NCBI GenBank assembly: GCA_035654775.1
Contig: DASRWB010000046.1
Coordinates: 1 to 38,582 of the forward strand
Length of the DNA: 38,582 nucleotides
DNA from: HKST-UBA85 sp035654775
GTDB lineage: Bacteria; Bacteroidota; Bacteroidia; Flavobacteriales; Flavobacteriaceae
Direction: 5' to 3'
The position numbers and the translations under genes are program-made. Within the stretch, counting starts at the first letter, position 1. The number at the start of each line of letters is the position of its first letter. Below, piece after piece: positions 16,230-24,320 of the stretch. Below the pieces are notes generated by a model. It was not told the origin of the DNA. It saw only the letters and a program-made list of their open reading frames with translations, and did not search any database.

Positions 16230-16994
16230 ATGATTAAGGTTGTTATATTAGGTGCCGGAAATATTGCAAGTCATTTTGTTAAAGTGTTTTGCAGTAATGA
16301 AAACATTGTAGTTTTACAATGGTACAACCGTACGCTTCCAAAAGTTTCGTCATCGTTAAAAAAAACCATTCCGGTAACCGATACTTTACAGGCAATCACC
16401 AAAGATGCCGACGTATATGTTATGGCAATTGCCGATGATGCCATTGAAGCGGTTTCGGCTGAACTTCCTTTTGAAAACAAGCTGGTTGTGCATACGGCCG
16501 GAAGTGTTTCTATTCACAAGCTTGACAAAAAGTTGCGTCGCGGGGTTTTTTATCCGCTACAAACTTTTACAAAAGCGGTTGACATTAATTTTAAGAATGT
16601 GCCTATTTGCATAGAAGCGCTTGAAAAAGAAGATTACAAGCTGCTGGAAGCATTGGCAAAACACATAGGTTCTCCGGTTTACCCTATAAATACTGAACAA
16701 AGACAAACCTTGCATTTGGCAGCGGTTTTTGTAAATAATTTCACCAATCAGTTATACCGTATTGCCCATGAACTGGTTGATGCTAAGCAAATTCCGTTTG
16801 ATATTTTAAAACCCCTTATAGCGGAAACGGCAAACAAAATAAACACCCTATCGCCCTATATGGCGCAAACCGGACCTGCCAAGCGCAATGATAAAAAGAC
16901 GATAAAACAACAGCTGAAATTATTAGAAAACTCACCTCATAAAAGTATTTATGAAGTGTTAACCCAATCGATTAAAAAAACTCATGGAAGATAA
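16230..16994 (+). CDS. Rossmann-like/DUF2520 putative NAD(P)-dependent oxidoreductase
   Basis: A 254-residue protein. The N-terminal Rossmann fold opens with VVILGAGNIASHF (4-16), a dinucleotide-binding glycine loop with an A in place of one Gly. The second half (about 125-250) is the all-helical DUF2520 domain, with HLAAVFVNNFTNQLY. The layout resembles pyrroline-5-carboxylate or ketopantoate reductases, but substrate and activity are unknown. It begins a plus-strand series and overlaps the following KdsC-like gene by 11 nt, which suggests coupled translation. Confidence 0.88.
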   Translation: MIKVVILGAGNIASHFVKVFCSNENIVVLQWYNRTLPKVSSSLKKTIPVTDTLQAITKDADVYVMAIADDAIEAVSAELPFENKLVVHTAGSVSIHKLDKKLRRGVFYPLQTFTKAVDINFKNVPICIEALEKEDYKLLEALAKHIGSPVYPINTEQRQTLHLAAVFVNNFTNQLYRIAHELVDAKQIPFDILKPLIAETANKINTLSPYMAQTGPAKRNDKKTIKQQLKLLENSPHKSIYEVLTQSIKKTHGR

Positions 16995-17514
16995 AAGCTA
17001 CAAAGAATATCTGGAACACATCACTACCTTTGTTTTTGATGTGGACGGTGTACTTACCGATGGAACCATTACGCTAACCACACACGGCGAAATGCTGAGA
17101 ACCATGCATACCAAAGATGGATTTGCCATAAAAACAGCGATACAGCAAGGGTTTCATGTATGTGTGATTTCGGGCGGTTCAAACGAAGGCGTAAGAGTGC
17201 GTTTACGCGGTTTGGGCATGACAGACATCTACCTGGGTGTTCATAATAAAGTAGATCAGCTGGAAGAATATTTGGATATTTATGATATTAAAGCAGAAAA
17301 TGTACTGTATATGGGCGATGACATTCCGGACATTCACGTAATGAAACGCGTTGGTTTACCTTGCTGTCCGCAAGATGCCGTTCCCGAAATTAAAGCTATC
17401 AGTAAATATGTGTCTCATAAATTTGGCGGAAAAGGATGTGTTCGCGATATCATTGAGCAGGTGTTAAAAGTACAAGGAAAATGGAAAAGCTCTTTTGATG
17501 CCAAATACGACTAG
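16984..17514 (+). CDS. KdsC-like HAD phosphatase (KDO-8-phosphate phosphatase)
   Basis: A 176-residue C0-type HAD hydrolase. The nucleophile motif is FDVDGVLTDGTI with D19 and D21, motif II is ISGGSNEGV, and motif IV is MGDDIPDIHVM. The lack of a cap domain and the short length fit KdsC, which removes phosphate from KDO-8-P for lipopolysaccharide core synthesis and works as a tetramer. Bacteroidetes KdsC-like enzymes may act on KDO-8-P or the related KDN-9-P, and no kdsA, kdsB or kdsD lies here to decide. The start overlaps the DUF2520 gene by 11 nt, and an ATG at this place gives the normal N-terminus. Confidence 0.88.
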   Translation: MEDKSYKEYLEHITTFVFDVDGVLTDGTITLTTHGEMLRTMHTKDGFAIKTAIQQGFHVCVISGGSNEGVRVRLRGLGMTDIYLGVHNKVDQLEEYLDIYDIKAENVLYMGDDIPDIHVMKRVGLPCCPQDAVPEIKAISKYVSHKFGGKGCVRDIIEQVLKVQGKWKSSFDAKYD

Positions 17515-17565
17515 TAATACCCTAAACTGATTCTGATTTCAACAAAATTAATCTCTCTTAAAAAA

Positions 17566-18492
17566 TTGAAATACTTACACCTTATACGCTGGAAAAATCT
17601 ATTGCTTCTTGCTTTAGCGCAAGTTTTAGTTAAGTATGCGTTGTTAGAGCCGTTTTTATCAACAACAAACCTCAGCATAACCCTTAACGGATTTGGCTTT
17701 TCGCTGCTGGTGATTTCAACACTTTCTTTGGCAGCAGCCGGCTATATTATTAATGATCTTTACGATATAGAAAGCGATCGTATTAACAAACCGAACCGGG
17801 TTTTAGTGGGCAAATTAGTTCGTGAAAAAACAGCCTATAATCTCTTTATTGGCTTTAATGTTGTAGGTGTAGGTTTAGGCTTCTACCTGTCTCATCTTAT
17901 AGGAAAAAGTGGTTTTTTTGCTTTGTTTGTAATTATATCGGGCTTGCTTTACCTTTATGCAACCTATCTGAAACAACTCACTCTTGTAGGCAATGTGGTC
18001 GTTTCAATTCTGGTGGCATTTAGTGTTATTGTTGTTGGGCTGTTTGAACTTTTACCGGCAATTACTTCAGAAAATCAGCAAACTCAGTTAACGTTTTTCA
18101 GTATTATTTTTGACTATGCCATTTTTGCCTTTAGTATTAATTTACTTCGTGAAATGGTTAAGGACCTAGAAGATCTTGAAGGCGATGTTAAAACCGGAAG
18201 AAAAACGCTAGCGGTTGTATTAGGTCGTACCAAGGCATCGAAAGTTGTTTTGGTTATGGCGGTTTTGTTTTTAGCTGCGGTTACCTATTATGTGCTAAAC
18301 TATTTTTACAAACTTCAACCCGCGGTACTATATTTTCTACTTTTGGTAATAGGACCACTTGCTTTGTTTTGTATAAAAATCTATCAGGCAAAAAGCAAAA
18401 CCCATTACAAGAATTTAAGCCGGTTACTAAAACTAATCATGCTAATGGGCATACTGTCTTTACTACTGTATAAATACGTGTTGTTAAATTAA
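17566..18492 (+). CDS. UbiA-type prenyltransferase (annotated class: geranylgeranylglycerol-phosphate geranylgeranyltransferase)
   Basis: A 308-residue polytopic prenyltransferase with about eight helices. The two Mg-diphosphate motifs are intact: N63-D-x-x-D-x-x-x-D71 (NDLYDIESD), and KDLEDLEGDVKTGRKT near 200. The closest family by motif pattern is the digeranylgeranylglyceryl phosphate synthase-like group, which in archaea makes ether lipids. In flavobacteria the product is unknown, and menaquinone or another isoprenoid acceptor are alternatives. No ATG exists in frame between the upstream stop and the conserved N-terminus, so TTG at 17566 (KYLHLIRW follows) is the likely start. Only 4 nt separate it from maf. 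Confidence 0.88.
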   Translation: MKYLHLIRWKNLLLLALAQVLVKYALLEPFLSTTNLSITLNGFGFSLLVISTLSLAAAGYIINDLYDIESDRINKPNRVLVGKLVREKTAYNLFIGFNVVGVGLGFYLSHLIGKSGFFALFVIISGLLYLYATYLKQLTLVGNVVVSILVAFSVIVVGLFELLPAITSENQQTQLTFFSIIFDYAIFAFSINLLREMVKDLEDLEGDVKTGRKTLAVVLGRTKASKVVLVMAVLFLAAVTYYVLNYFYKLQPAVLYFLLLVIGPLALFCIKIYQAKSKTHYKNLSRLLKLIMLMGILSLLLYKYVLLN

Positions 18493-18496
18493 AAAA

Positions 18497-19099
18497 ATGG
18501 ACGAGCGATTTGCACCTTTCAATATTATTCTGGCTTCAGCTTCTCCAAGGCGCAAACAATTGCTTACAGAAATTGGCATTCCTTTTTCTGTGAAACTCAA
18601 ACCGGTGAAAGAAGAATTTCCCAGCCGGCTCAAACATTTTGAAATCAGCGATTACCTGGCACAACTTAAAGCCATTCCTTTTAAAGACACCTTAAAGCCC
18701 AACGACATTCTAATTACAAGCGATACCATAGTTTGGCACAATAACCTTATGCTGGGAAAACCCAAAACCGAAGAAGAAGCCTACCACATGTTACAAACGC
18801 TGAGCAACAGTACTCATGAGGTAATTACTTCCGTTTGCTTTACTACCACCACTTTTGAAAAAACGCTGAACAGTATTACAAAAGTAACGTTTCACCCACT
18901 AAGTGATGCTGAAATTCGGCACTACATCAACACCAGTAAGCCTTTTGATAAAGCCGGCGCTTATGGTATTCAGGACTGGATTGGGAAAATAGGCGTAAAA
19001 AGCATTGAAGGTTCCTATTTTAATGTAGTAGGTTTTCCTGTAGATTTAGTGTACAAAACCTTACTTGAGATTACCGCTGAAAAAAACTTTAAAAATTAA
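18497..19099 (+). CDS. maf: Maf-family nucleotide pyrophosphatase (dTTP/UTP type)
   Basis: A 200-residue house-cleaning pyrophosphatase. It has the ASASPRRKQLL signature (14-24), SDTIVWHNNLMLGKPKTEEEA in the middle with the catalytic aspartate, DKAGAYGIQDW, and GSYFNVVGFPVDLV. Family members hydrolyse dTTP, UTP or modified pyrimidine nucleotides to monophosphates, keeping them out of nucleic acids. The AYGIQD and GSYFNVVGFP combination is that of the YhdE-like subgroup. It follows the UbiA gene after 4 nt, so the two share a transcript. Confidence 0.9.
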   Translation: MDERFAPFNIILASASPRRKQLLTEIGIPFSVKLKPVKEEFPSRLKHFEISDYLAQLKAIPFKDTLKPNDILITSDTIVWHNNLMLGKPKTEEEAYHMLQTLSNSTHEVITSVCFTTTTFEKTLNSITKVTFHPLSDAEIRHYINTSKPFDKAGAYGIQDWIGKIGVKSIEGSYFNVVGFPVDLVYKTLLEITAEKNFKN

Positions 19100-19111
19100 G
19101 TCCCTTAGGTG

Positions 19112-19119
19112 TATCTTTG
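19112..19119 (+). promoter_or_regulatory. -7 promoter element before the small MscS gene
   Basis: TATCTTTG matches TAnnTTTG, with a partial TTTA at 19088-19091 about 20 nt upstream. It lies 15 nt before ATG 19135 and overlaps the in-frame ATG 19117, which supports the downstream start. Confidence 0.6.
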
Positions 19120-19134
19120 TATAAAACAACAGCG

Positions 19135-19665
19135 ATGACTATAGAATTTACAAGGCAAGAAATTATAAACAGTGTTATTTTACTGGCTATCCTGTTTTTA
19201 ATTCGACTGATTGCCACATCAATCATAAAAAAAGTTGCCCGAAAAAGTGGCATAAATGAAGCGAGAATTCATCTTATAAACCGCTATCTAACCGTTACTT
19301 TACTATTTATTGCCCTACTGATTGAAGCCTTTATCTTTGGAATGAAGATTGAAGATTTAACGCTTGTTTTCTCTTCTGTTTTTGCCGTACTGGGAATTGC
19401 GCTGTTTGCCATTTGGTCTATATTAAGCAATGTAACTTCGGGAGTAATCATGTTTTTTTCTTTTCCCTATAAAGTAGGCGACAAAATTAAAATTCACGAT
19501 AAAGATTTTCCTATTGAAGCCATTATTGAGGATATTAGAGCTTTTCAACTGCATCTGCGTTTAGATGACGGCGATTTGGTAACCTACCCAAACAACCTTA
19601 TCTTGCAAAAAGCCGTAACCTTGGTCAAAAAAGATGCTATAGATGATGACCACAACGCAGTTTAA
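19135..19665 (+). CDS. Small MscS-family mechanosensitive channel
   Basis: A 176-residue membrane protein with three hydrophobic helices (about 10-28, 45-65 and 75-105), then the MscS beta domain (FFSFPYKVGDKIKIHDKDFP, DIRAFQLHLRLDDGDLVTYPNN). It lacks the C-terminal alpha/beta vestibule of canonical MscS (about 286 residues), like other short Bacteroidetes members. These channels release osmolytes during hypo-osmotic shock. I start it at ATG 19135 rather than 19117, because a -7 promoter element overlaps the earlier codon and MTIEF gives a more typical N-terminus. The corA gene follows 17 nt later, joining two membrane ion proteins in one transcript. Confidence 0.87.
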   Translation: MTIEFTRQEIINSVILLAILFLIRLIATSIIKKVARKSGINEARIHLINRYLTVTLLFIALLIEAFIFGMKIEDLTLVFSSVFAVLGIALFAIWSILSNVTSGVIMFFSFPYKVGDKIKIHDKDFPIEAIIEDIRAFQLHLRLDDGDLVTYPNNLILQKAVTLVKKDAIDDDHNAV

Positions 19666-19682
19666 ACATCGGTAACTATTTC

Positions 19683-20753
19683 ATGGAAAAAAAGAAACGA
19701 ACTTCTAAATACAAAACTCGCGTAGGACTTTCTCCGGGAACTATGGTATATACCGGTAAAAAAGAAAACCAGCCACTTTTTATAGAATGCATAGACTATA
19801 CACCCAAAAAGCTGGAAGTTCACGAGTATAAAAAAATAGAAAACACGTTTCATTTTAAAGAAACCCAATCCATAACCTGGATAAACATTAACGGACTGAA
19901 TCATATTGAATCCATTGAAAAAATTGGAAAACAGCACAACATTCATCCGTTAGTATTAGAAGACATTGTAAACACCAATCAACGCCCTAAAATAGATGAA
20001 TATCCGGACTATATTTTTATCGTGTTAAAAATGATTTATTACAACAGTGATGAAAATATAGTTATCGAGCAAGTGAGTTTTATTTTAGGAAACAACTACG
20101 TATTAACCTTCCAAGAAACGGATGGCGACGTTTTTGAAAGCGTTCGCGCACGATTGCAAAATGAGAGTGGAAGAATTCGAAATGCCGGTGCAGATTACTT
20201 GTTTTATGCGCTTATTGACGCTGTTGTAGACCACTATTACGTGGTTGCCGAAACCCTCGGAAATAAAGTGGAAGACCTTGAAGACGAAATATTTGCAGGC
20301 AAAGTAACAGATGCATACAGCAAACAAATTCAAATCCTAAAAAGAGAACTACTCAAGGTAAGACGTGCCATATTTCCGTTACGCGAAGTAATAAACCGCA
20401 TTGACAAAAGTGAAAATACCTTGATTAATAAAGATAATTTACAGTTTTTCAGAGACGTGTACGACCACGTTATTCAGCTTTCAGACTCCATCGATATTTA
20501 CAGAGAAATGACTTGGAGTTTAATGGACATGTACATGACCAGCATTAGCAATAAAATGAATGAGGTAATGAAAGTGCTTACTATAATTGCCACCATTTTT
20601 ATCCCGTTAACTTTTATAGTTGGTGTTTACGGAATGAACTTTGATAACATGCCCGAATTGCATTACAAAAATGCTTACTATATTGTTTGGGCAGTAATGA
20701 TTTTGGTATTTATACTGATGCTGTTTTACTTCAAACGCAAGAAGTGGCTTTAA
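19683..20753 (+). CDS. corA: CorA-type magnesium/cobalt transporter
   Basis: A 356-residue pentameric cation channel. The cytoplasmic N-terminal domain (about 1-250) leads to a long stalk helix (KQIQILKRELLKVRRAIFPLREV). Two C-terminal transmembrane helices follow, and the signature YGMNF (316-320) sits at the end of the first, forming the selectivity filter. The periplasmic loop has DNMPELHY, and a basic end (FKRKKWL) stays in the cytoplasm. Mg2+ is the expected substrate. The gene ends 15 nt from the convergent secreted-protein gene, with no clear terminator in so short a gap. Confidence 0.94.
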   Translation: MEKKKRTSKYKTRVGLSPGTMVYTGKKENQPLFIECIDYTPKKLEVHEYKKIENTFHFKETQSITWININGLNHIESIEKIGKQHNIHPLVLEDIVNTNQRPKIDEYPDYIFIVLKMIYYNSDENIVIEQVSFILGNNYVLTFQETDGDVFESVRARLQNESGRIRNAGADYLFYALIDAVVDHYYVVAETLGNKVEDLEDEIFAGKVTDAYSKQIQILKRELLKVRRAIFPLREVINRIDKSENTLINKDNLQFFRDVYDHVIQLSDSIDIYREMTWSLMDMYMTSISNKMNEVMKVLTIIATIFIPLTFIVGVYGMNFDNMPELHYKNAYYIVWAVMILVFILMLFYFKRKKWL

Positions 20754-20768
20754 TACATTCAGGAATTT

Positions 20769-21398
20769 TTATTTGTATTCAGCATAGTCACCTTCAACAA
20801 CTATATCTTTAGTTCCTACCTGTAATCCTTGTTCTTCCTGTAATACAACAATGTTATTGATGCCTTTTCGGATTAGTTTTTTTCGACAGGATTTTTTTAA
20901 AAGCGGGTCGTTGTCAAATACTATGGGATGCATTCCAACTTCTTCTTTTCCGGGCACTTTGACAATCAGATATATTTCTTTTAAATCATAACTTCGAAGG
21001 GCTTTTCCCGGCATAAACGTATAAAAAGTATAGCGTCCGTCTGCCGCAGTTTTAACGACGCCTTTATGGCGTATTTCGCGCGGTTTTTCTTCAGTGTTTA
21101 ACGCTTCAAAACGACCTTCTTCATTTTTTTGATATAAGGAAAGTTCCACATCTTTTGCCGGTGTTTTACCATCTTGTTCATAGATAATTCCGGTAAGTTT
21201 TATCTTGGTTTTCGCCAAATTAAAATCCGGTATGGTATCGGTATTGCGTATTGTGTTTTCAACTAATGTAGGAGTTGGAATTTCATTTACAAGTTCTGTT
21301 TCCGTATACACCGAAGCATAAGCCATATCCTGAGCGACAGTACTGCTCAATAAACCGGACAGACACGTAAAACCAAATATTAAAACTGCTTTTTTCAT
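20769..21398 (-). CDS. Secreted intradiol-dioxygenase-fold protein, probably non-catalytic
   Basis: A 209-residue exported protein with signal peptide 1-23 (LLSSTVAQ end). The core (about 66-175) has the beta-sandwich pattern of aromatic intradiol dioxygenases and transthyretin-like domains: LTGIIYEQDGKTPAKDVELSLYQ, KTAADGRYTFYTFMPG, and a late VPGKEEVGMHPIVFDND. The catalytic iron needs two tyrosines and two histidines, but I can align only isolated histidines (RH at about 120, MH at about 166). Ring cleavage is therefore doubtful, and the fold may serve binding. This is a judgement without a structure search. It is a single gene, convergent with corA. Confidence 0.7.
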   Translation of the reverse strand: MKKAVLIFGFTCLSGLLSSTVAQDMAYASVYTETELVNEIPTPTLVENTIRNTDTIPDFNLAKTKIKLTGIIYEQDGKTPAKDVELSLYQKNEEGRFEALNTEEKPREIRHKGVVKTAADGRYTFYTFMPGKALRSYDLKEIYLIVKVPGKEEVGMHPIVFDNDPLLKKSCRKKLIRKGINNIVVLQEEQGLQVGTKDIVVEGDYAEYK

Positions 21399-21466
21399 TG
21401 GGACATAAGATTTAAGTGGTTTAAAATTAATCGTTTGAATACAAACCGAAATAAAAATCTTATGAA

Positions 21467-21481
21467 CGTAATATATTTACG
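21467..21481. promoter_or_regulatory. Small inverted repeat in the divergent intergenic region
   Basis: CGTAA-TATAT-TTACG forms a 5-bp perfect dyad with a 5-nt centre. It lies in the 285-nt gap between the divergent secreted-protein and PIG-L genes. It is a possible operator, but short dyads are expected by chance in AT-rich DNA. Apart from this and the -7 box at 21658, I see nothing definite in this gap. Confidence 0.25.
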
Positions 21482-21657
21482 ATAAAACGAATTTTGAGGT
21501 AAACTTCTTCGATAAAAAGCAAGGTTTTTGGTGAATAGAATAGTTTTTCTACTTTGGTTTGGTAAAAATTAGTGTTTTGAGTTTTTAAGCCGTGAAAACA
21601 TCCATATAAATTTGGTTAAAGAAACTTTAAAACCTGTACAACCGAAGGTTTTCTTTT

Positions 21658-21665
21658 TATATTTG
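21658..21665 (+). promoter_or_regulatory. -7 promoter element of the PIG-L/symporter operon
   Basis: TATATTTG matches TAnnTTTG and lies 18 nt before ATG 21684. A -33 TTTG is not clear at the usual distance. A second TAAATTTG at 21607-21614 is a possible alternative start region. Confidence 0.55.
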
Positions 21666-21683
21666 AGACCATAACCACGTATT

Positions 21684-24209
21684 ATGCAAAAAACACTTAC
21701 TCTTATAGGACTACTTCTATTTTCTACCGTTAGTCTTTTTGCTCAAAAACCAAAACCCTACAATGCCACTCAAATTTACGAAGCCATACAAAAGCTGAAC
21801 TTTTTGGGTTCGGTTTTATATGTTGCCGCACATCCTGATGATGAAAATACCCGGTTAATTTCGTACATGTCCAATCATGAAAAAGCCCGAACCGCTTACC
21901 TTTCCCTTACCCGTGGCGACGGAGGACAAAATCTTATCGGCCCGGAACTGGAGGAACTTTTAGGCGTTATCCGTACACAAGAATTGTTAGCCGCCAGAAC
22001 GATTGACGGCGGCGAACAGCTTTTTACCCGAGCTAATGATTTTGGGTTTTCAAAACACCCTGACGAAACGTTATCTATTTGGGATAAAGACAGCGTACTT
22101 AGTGATGTTGTTTGGGCTATTCGCTCCTTTAAACCCGATATTATCATCAATAGGTTTGACCACAGAACGCCGGGAAAAACACACGGACATCATACCGCTT
22201 CAGCATTATTGAGTATAGAGGCTTTTGGTATGGCGAATAATCCCGCAAAGTTTACAAAACAACTGAAATATACCTCAACATGGCAACCCAAACGAATTTT
22301 CTTTAATACTTCATGGTGGTTTTACGGGAGTCAGGAAAAATTTGATGAAGCCGATAAATCAAAACTGCTGAATGTTGACATTGGCGTTTACTATCCTTTA
22401 AAAGGAGTTTCAAACAACGAGATAGCCGCTTTGGCCAGTAGCCAGCATTTATGTCAGGGGTTTGGCCGACTGTCGCAACGCGGCTCGCAAACAGAATATT
22501 TGGAGTTTCTGGAAGGTGAATTTCCAAAAGATAAAACCAATCTGTTTGACGGTATAGAAACTACCTGGAATCGTGTGGAAGGTGGAAATGTCATAGGAGA
22601 AATTTTATACAGCATTCAGGAAAATTTCAATTTTAATAATCCCGCATCACATATTCCCGATTTGCTGAAAGCCTATAAACTTATTAATACACTTAAAGAT
22701 AAACACTGGAAACAGCTAAAAAGTAAGGAGATTAAAGAAATTATTCTAGCCTGTGCCGGTTTGTATCTTGAAGCTTCTGCAGAAAGCAGTTTTGCTTCCC
22801 CAAATGAAACTGTTTCTGTTGAAATTGAAGCCCTAAACCGAAGCGATATTCCAATTGTTTTACAGTCTCTCACTACTTCCAACAACACTTCTATTCCCAA
22901 AAACCTGGAGCTAAACAATAATCAAAAGCAAACCTTTAGTATAGCCTATACTATTCCTGAAAATACCCCTTATACTACACCCTACTGGCTGAAAGAAAAA
23001 AGCCGTCCCGGTATGTATAGCGTAGCCCATCAACAACTTATTGGTTTACCTGAAACGCCCAAAACAACGACAATACAGTATACTCTTTTAATCAATAACA
23101 CACCTTTATCCATAACAAAACCCATAGTTTACAGGTATGCCAAACCTGATAAAGGCGAACTTTACAAACCTTTTGATATTCTTCCTAAAGCTTCCGTGAA
23201 ATTAAATAGTGAAGTCTATATTTTTCAAAACGACCATCAAAAAGACGTAACTGTTACCGTAAAAGCCATAACCGATTCTTTAAGTGGATACGTAAGTATT
23301 CAGCACCCTACAGATTGGCATGTTTATCCGGAAAAACAAAAATTCAATATCGCGGGTAAAGGAGAAATACAAAATCTGGTGTTTACCGTTATCCCGCCAA
23401 AAGCGCAAAGTGAAGGCAACATCGTTCCCACTGCAACAATAGACGGAGAAGTATTCAGCAAGCAACTGGTAGAAATAGACTACACTCATATTCCCTTTCA
23501 AAATGTGCTACTGCCCGCCGAAGGAAAAGTTGTACGTCTGGCTATTGAAAAAAAAGGAGAAAATATTGGATACATTATTGGTGCCGGAGATGCGGTTCCG
23601 GAAAGCTTACAACAAATTGGATACCAAGTAAGTTTTATAGACCCTAACACACTTTCTGCAGAAACCTTAGCAAGTCTTGATGCTGTAGTTATAGGCATCA
23701 GAGCCTATAATATTCTGGAAAATATGGATGCAAAACAAGAAATTCTTTTCCATTTTGTTGAAAATGGCGGCAACCTAATCGTGCAATACAATACCAACCG
23801 TGGTATAAAGACCAATCGATTAGCTCCTTACGAATTGCACTTGTCTCGGGATCGAGTAACCAATGAAAACTCAAAAGTTACCCTTTTGCATACCACACAT
23901 GAATTATTGAATACGCCAAACAAAATTACCGCTAAAGATTTTGATGGCTGGGTACAAGAACGTGGCTTATATTTTCCCGACAGCTGGGCAGACGAATTTA
24001 CTCCTGTACTGTCTATGCATGACGAAAATGAAACGCCTAAACTGGGAAGTCTTTTGGTGGCAAAACACGGGAAAGGATATTATATTTATACCGGGTTAAG
24101 CTTTTTTAGAGAATTGCCAAACGGTGTTCCCGGAGCCTACCGGCTTTTTGCCAATATGCTTTCCATAGGAAAAAAAGCGGATAATAACCTGCAAAAACTA
24201 GACGATTAA
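21684..24209 (+). CDS. Large secreted PIG-L-family N-deacetylase
   Basis: An 841-residue exported enzyme with signal peptide 1-20 (VSLFAQ end). The N-terminal PIG-L domain (about 40-280) carries the zinc motif AAHPDDENTR (H50, D53), RGDGGQN, and HGHHTAS (H170). It belongs to the group that removes acetyl groups from N-acetyl-hexosamines. A middle beta-rich region (about 360-600) resembles NPCBM or Ig-like carbohydrate-binding folds, and the C-terminal part (about 640-830) looks like a GATase-1/ThuA-like module (LDAVVIGIRAYNI, GGNLIVQYNTN). The three-part layout differs from the small cytoplasmic BshB1 in this window. It is the first gene of a tight operon with a micro-membrane protein (3 nt gap) and an SSS symporter, suggesting surface deacetylation followed by uptake. 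Confidence 0.88.
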   Translation: MQKTLTLIGLLLFSTVSLFAQKPKPYNATQIYEAIQKLNFLGSVLYVAAHPDDENTRLISYMSNHEKARTAYLSLTRGDGGQNLIGPELEELLGVIRTQELLAARTIDGGEQLFTRANDFGFSKHPDETLSIWDKDSVLSDVVWAIRSFKPDIIINRFDHRTPGKTHGHHTASALLSIEAFGMANNPAKFTKQLKYTSTWQPKRIFFNTSWWFYGSQEKFDEADKSKLLNVDIGVYYPLKGVSNNEIAALASSQHLCQGFGRLSQRGSQTEYLEFLEGEFPKDKTNLFDGIETTWNRVEGGNVIGEILYSIQENFNFNNPASHIPDLLKAYKLINTLKDKHWKQLKSKEIKEIILACAGLYLEASAESSFASPNETVSVEIEALNRSDIPIVLQSLTTSNNTSIPKNLELNNNQKQTFSIAYTIPENTPYTTPYWLKEKSRPGMYSVAHQQLIGLPETPKTTTIQYTLLINNTPLSITKPIVYRYAKPDKGELYKPFDILPKASVKLNSEVYIFQNDHQKDVTVTVKAITDSLSGYVSIQHPTDWHVYPEKQKFNIAGKGEIQNLVFTVIPPKAQSEGNIVPTATIDGEVFSKQLVEIDYTHIPFQNVLLPAEGKVVRLAIEKKGENIGYIIGAGDAVPESLQQIGYQVSFIDPNTLSAETLASLDAVVIGIRAYNILENMDAKQEILFHFVENGGNLIVQYNTNRGIKTNRLAPYELHLSRDRVTNENSKVTLLHTTHELLNTPNKITAKDFDGWVQERGLYFPDSWADEFTPVLSMHDENETPKLGSLLVAKHGKGYYIYTGLSFFRELPNGVPGAYRLFANMLSIGKKADNNLQKLDD

Positions 24210-24212
24210 ACC

Positions 24213-24314
24213 ATGGAAAACGAGAAACAAAAATGGCTTAAATCCTATTCTGTCGTACTTATAGTCAACTTGTTATACTTGATTCTGTTTTATGTATTAA
24301 TGCAAATTTTCTAA
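24213..24314 (+). CDS. 33-residue single-helix membrane peptide, possible symporter accessory subunit
   Basis: ATG 24213 to TAA 24314 encodes a charged, lysine-rich N-terminus (MENEKQKWLK) and one transmembrane helix (about 13-32: VVLIVNLLYLILFYVLMQIF). Gaps are 3 nt to the upstream PIG-L gene and 6 nt to the symporter, so it is wedged in the operon in the same direction. Several sodium/solute symporters are known to have tiny membrane partners, for example YhdT for PanF and the NCBI family named symporter small accessory protein, and the position before an SSS gene fits this. The partnership is inference. The peptide is shorter than usual gene-calling limits. Confidence 0.75.
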   Translation: MENEKQKWLKSYSVVLIVNLLYLILFYVLMQIF

Positions 24315-24320
24315 AACCCC

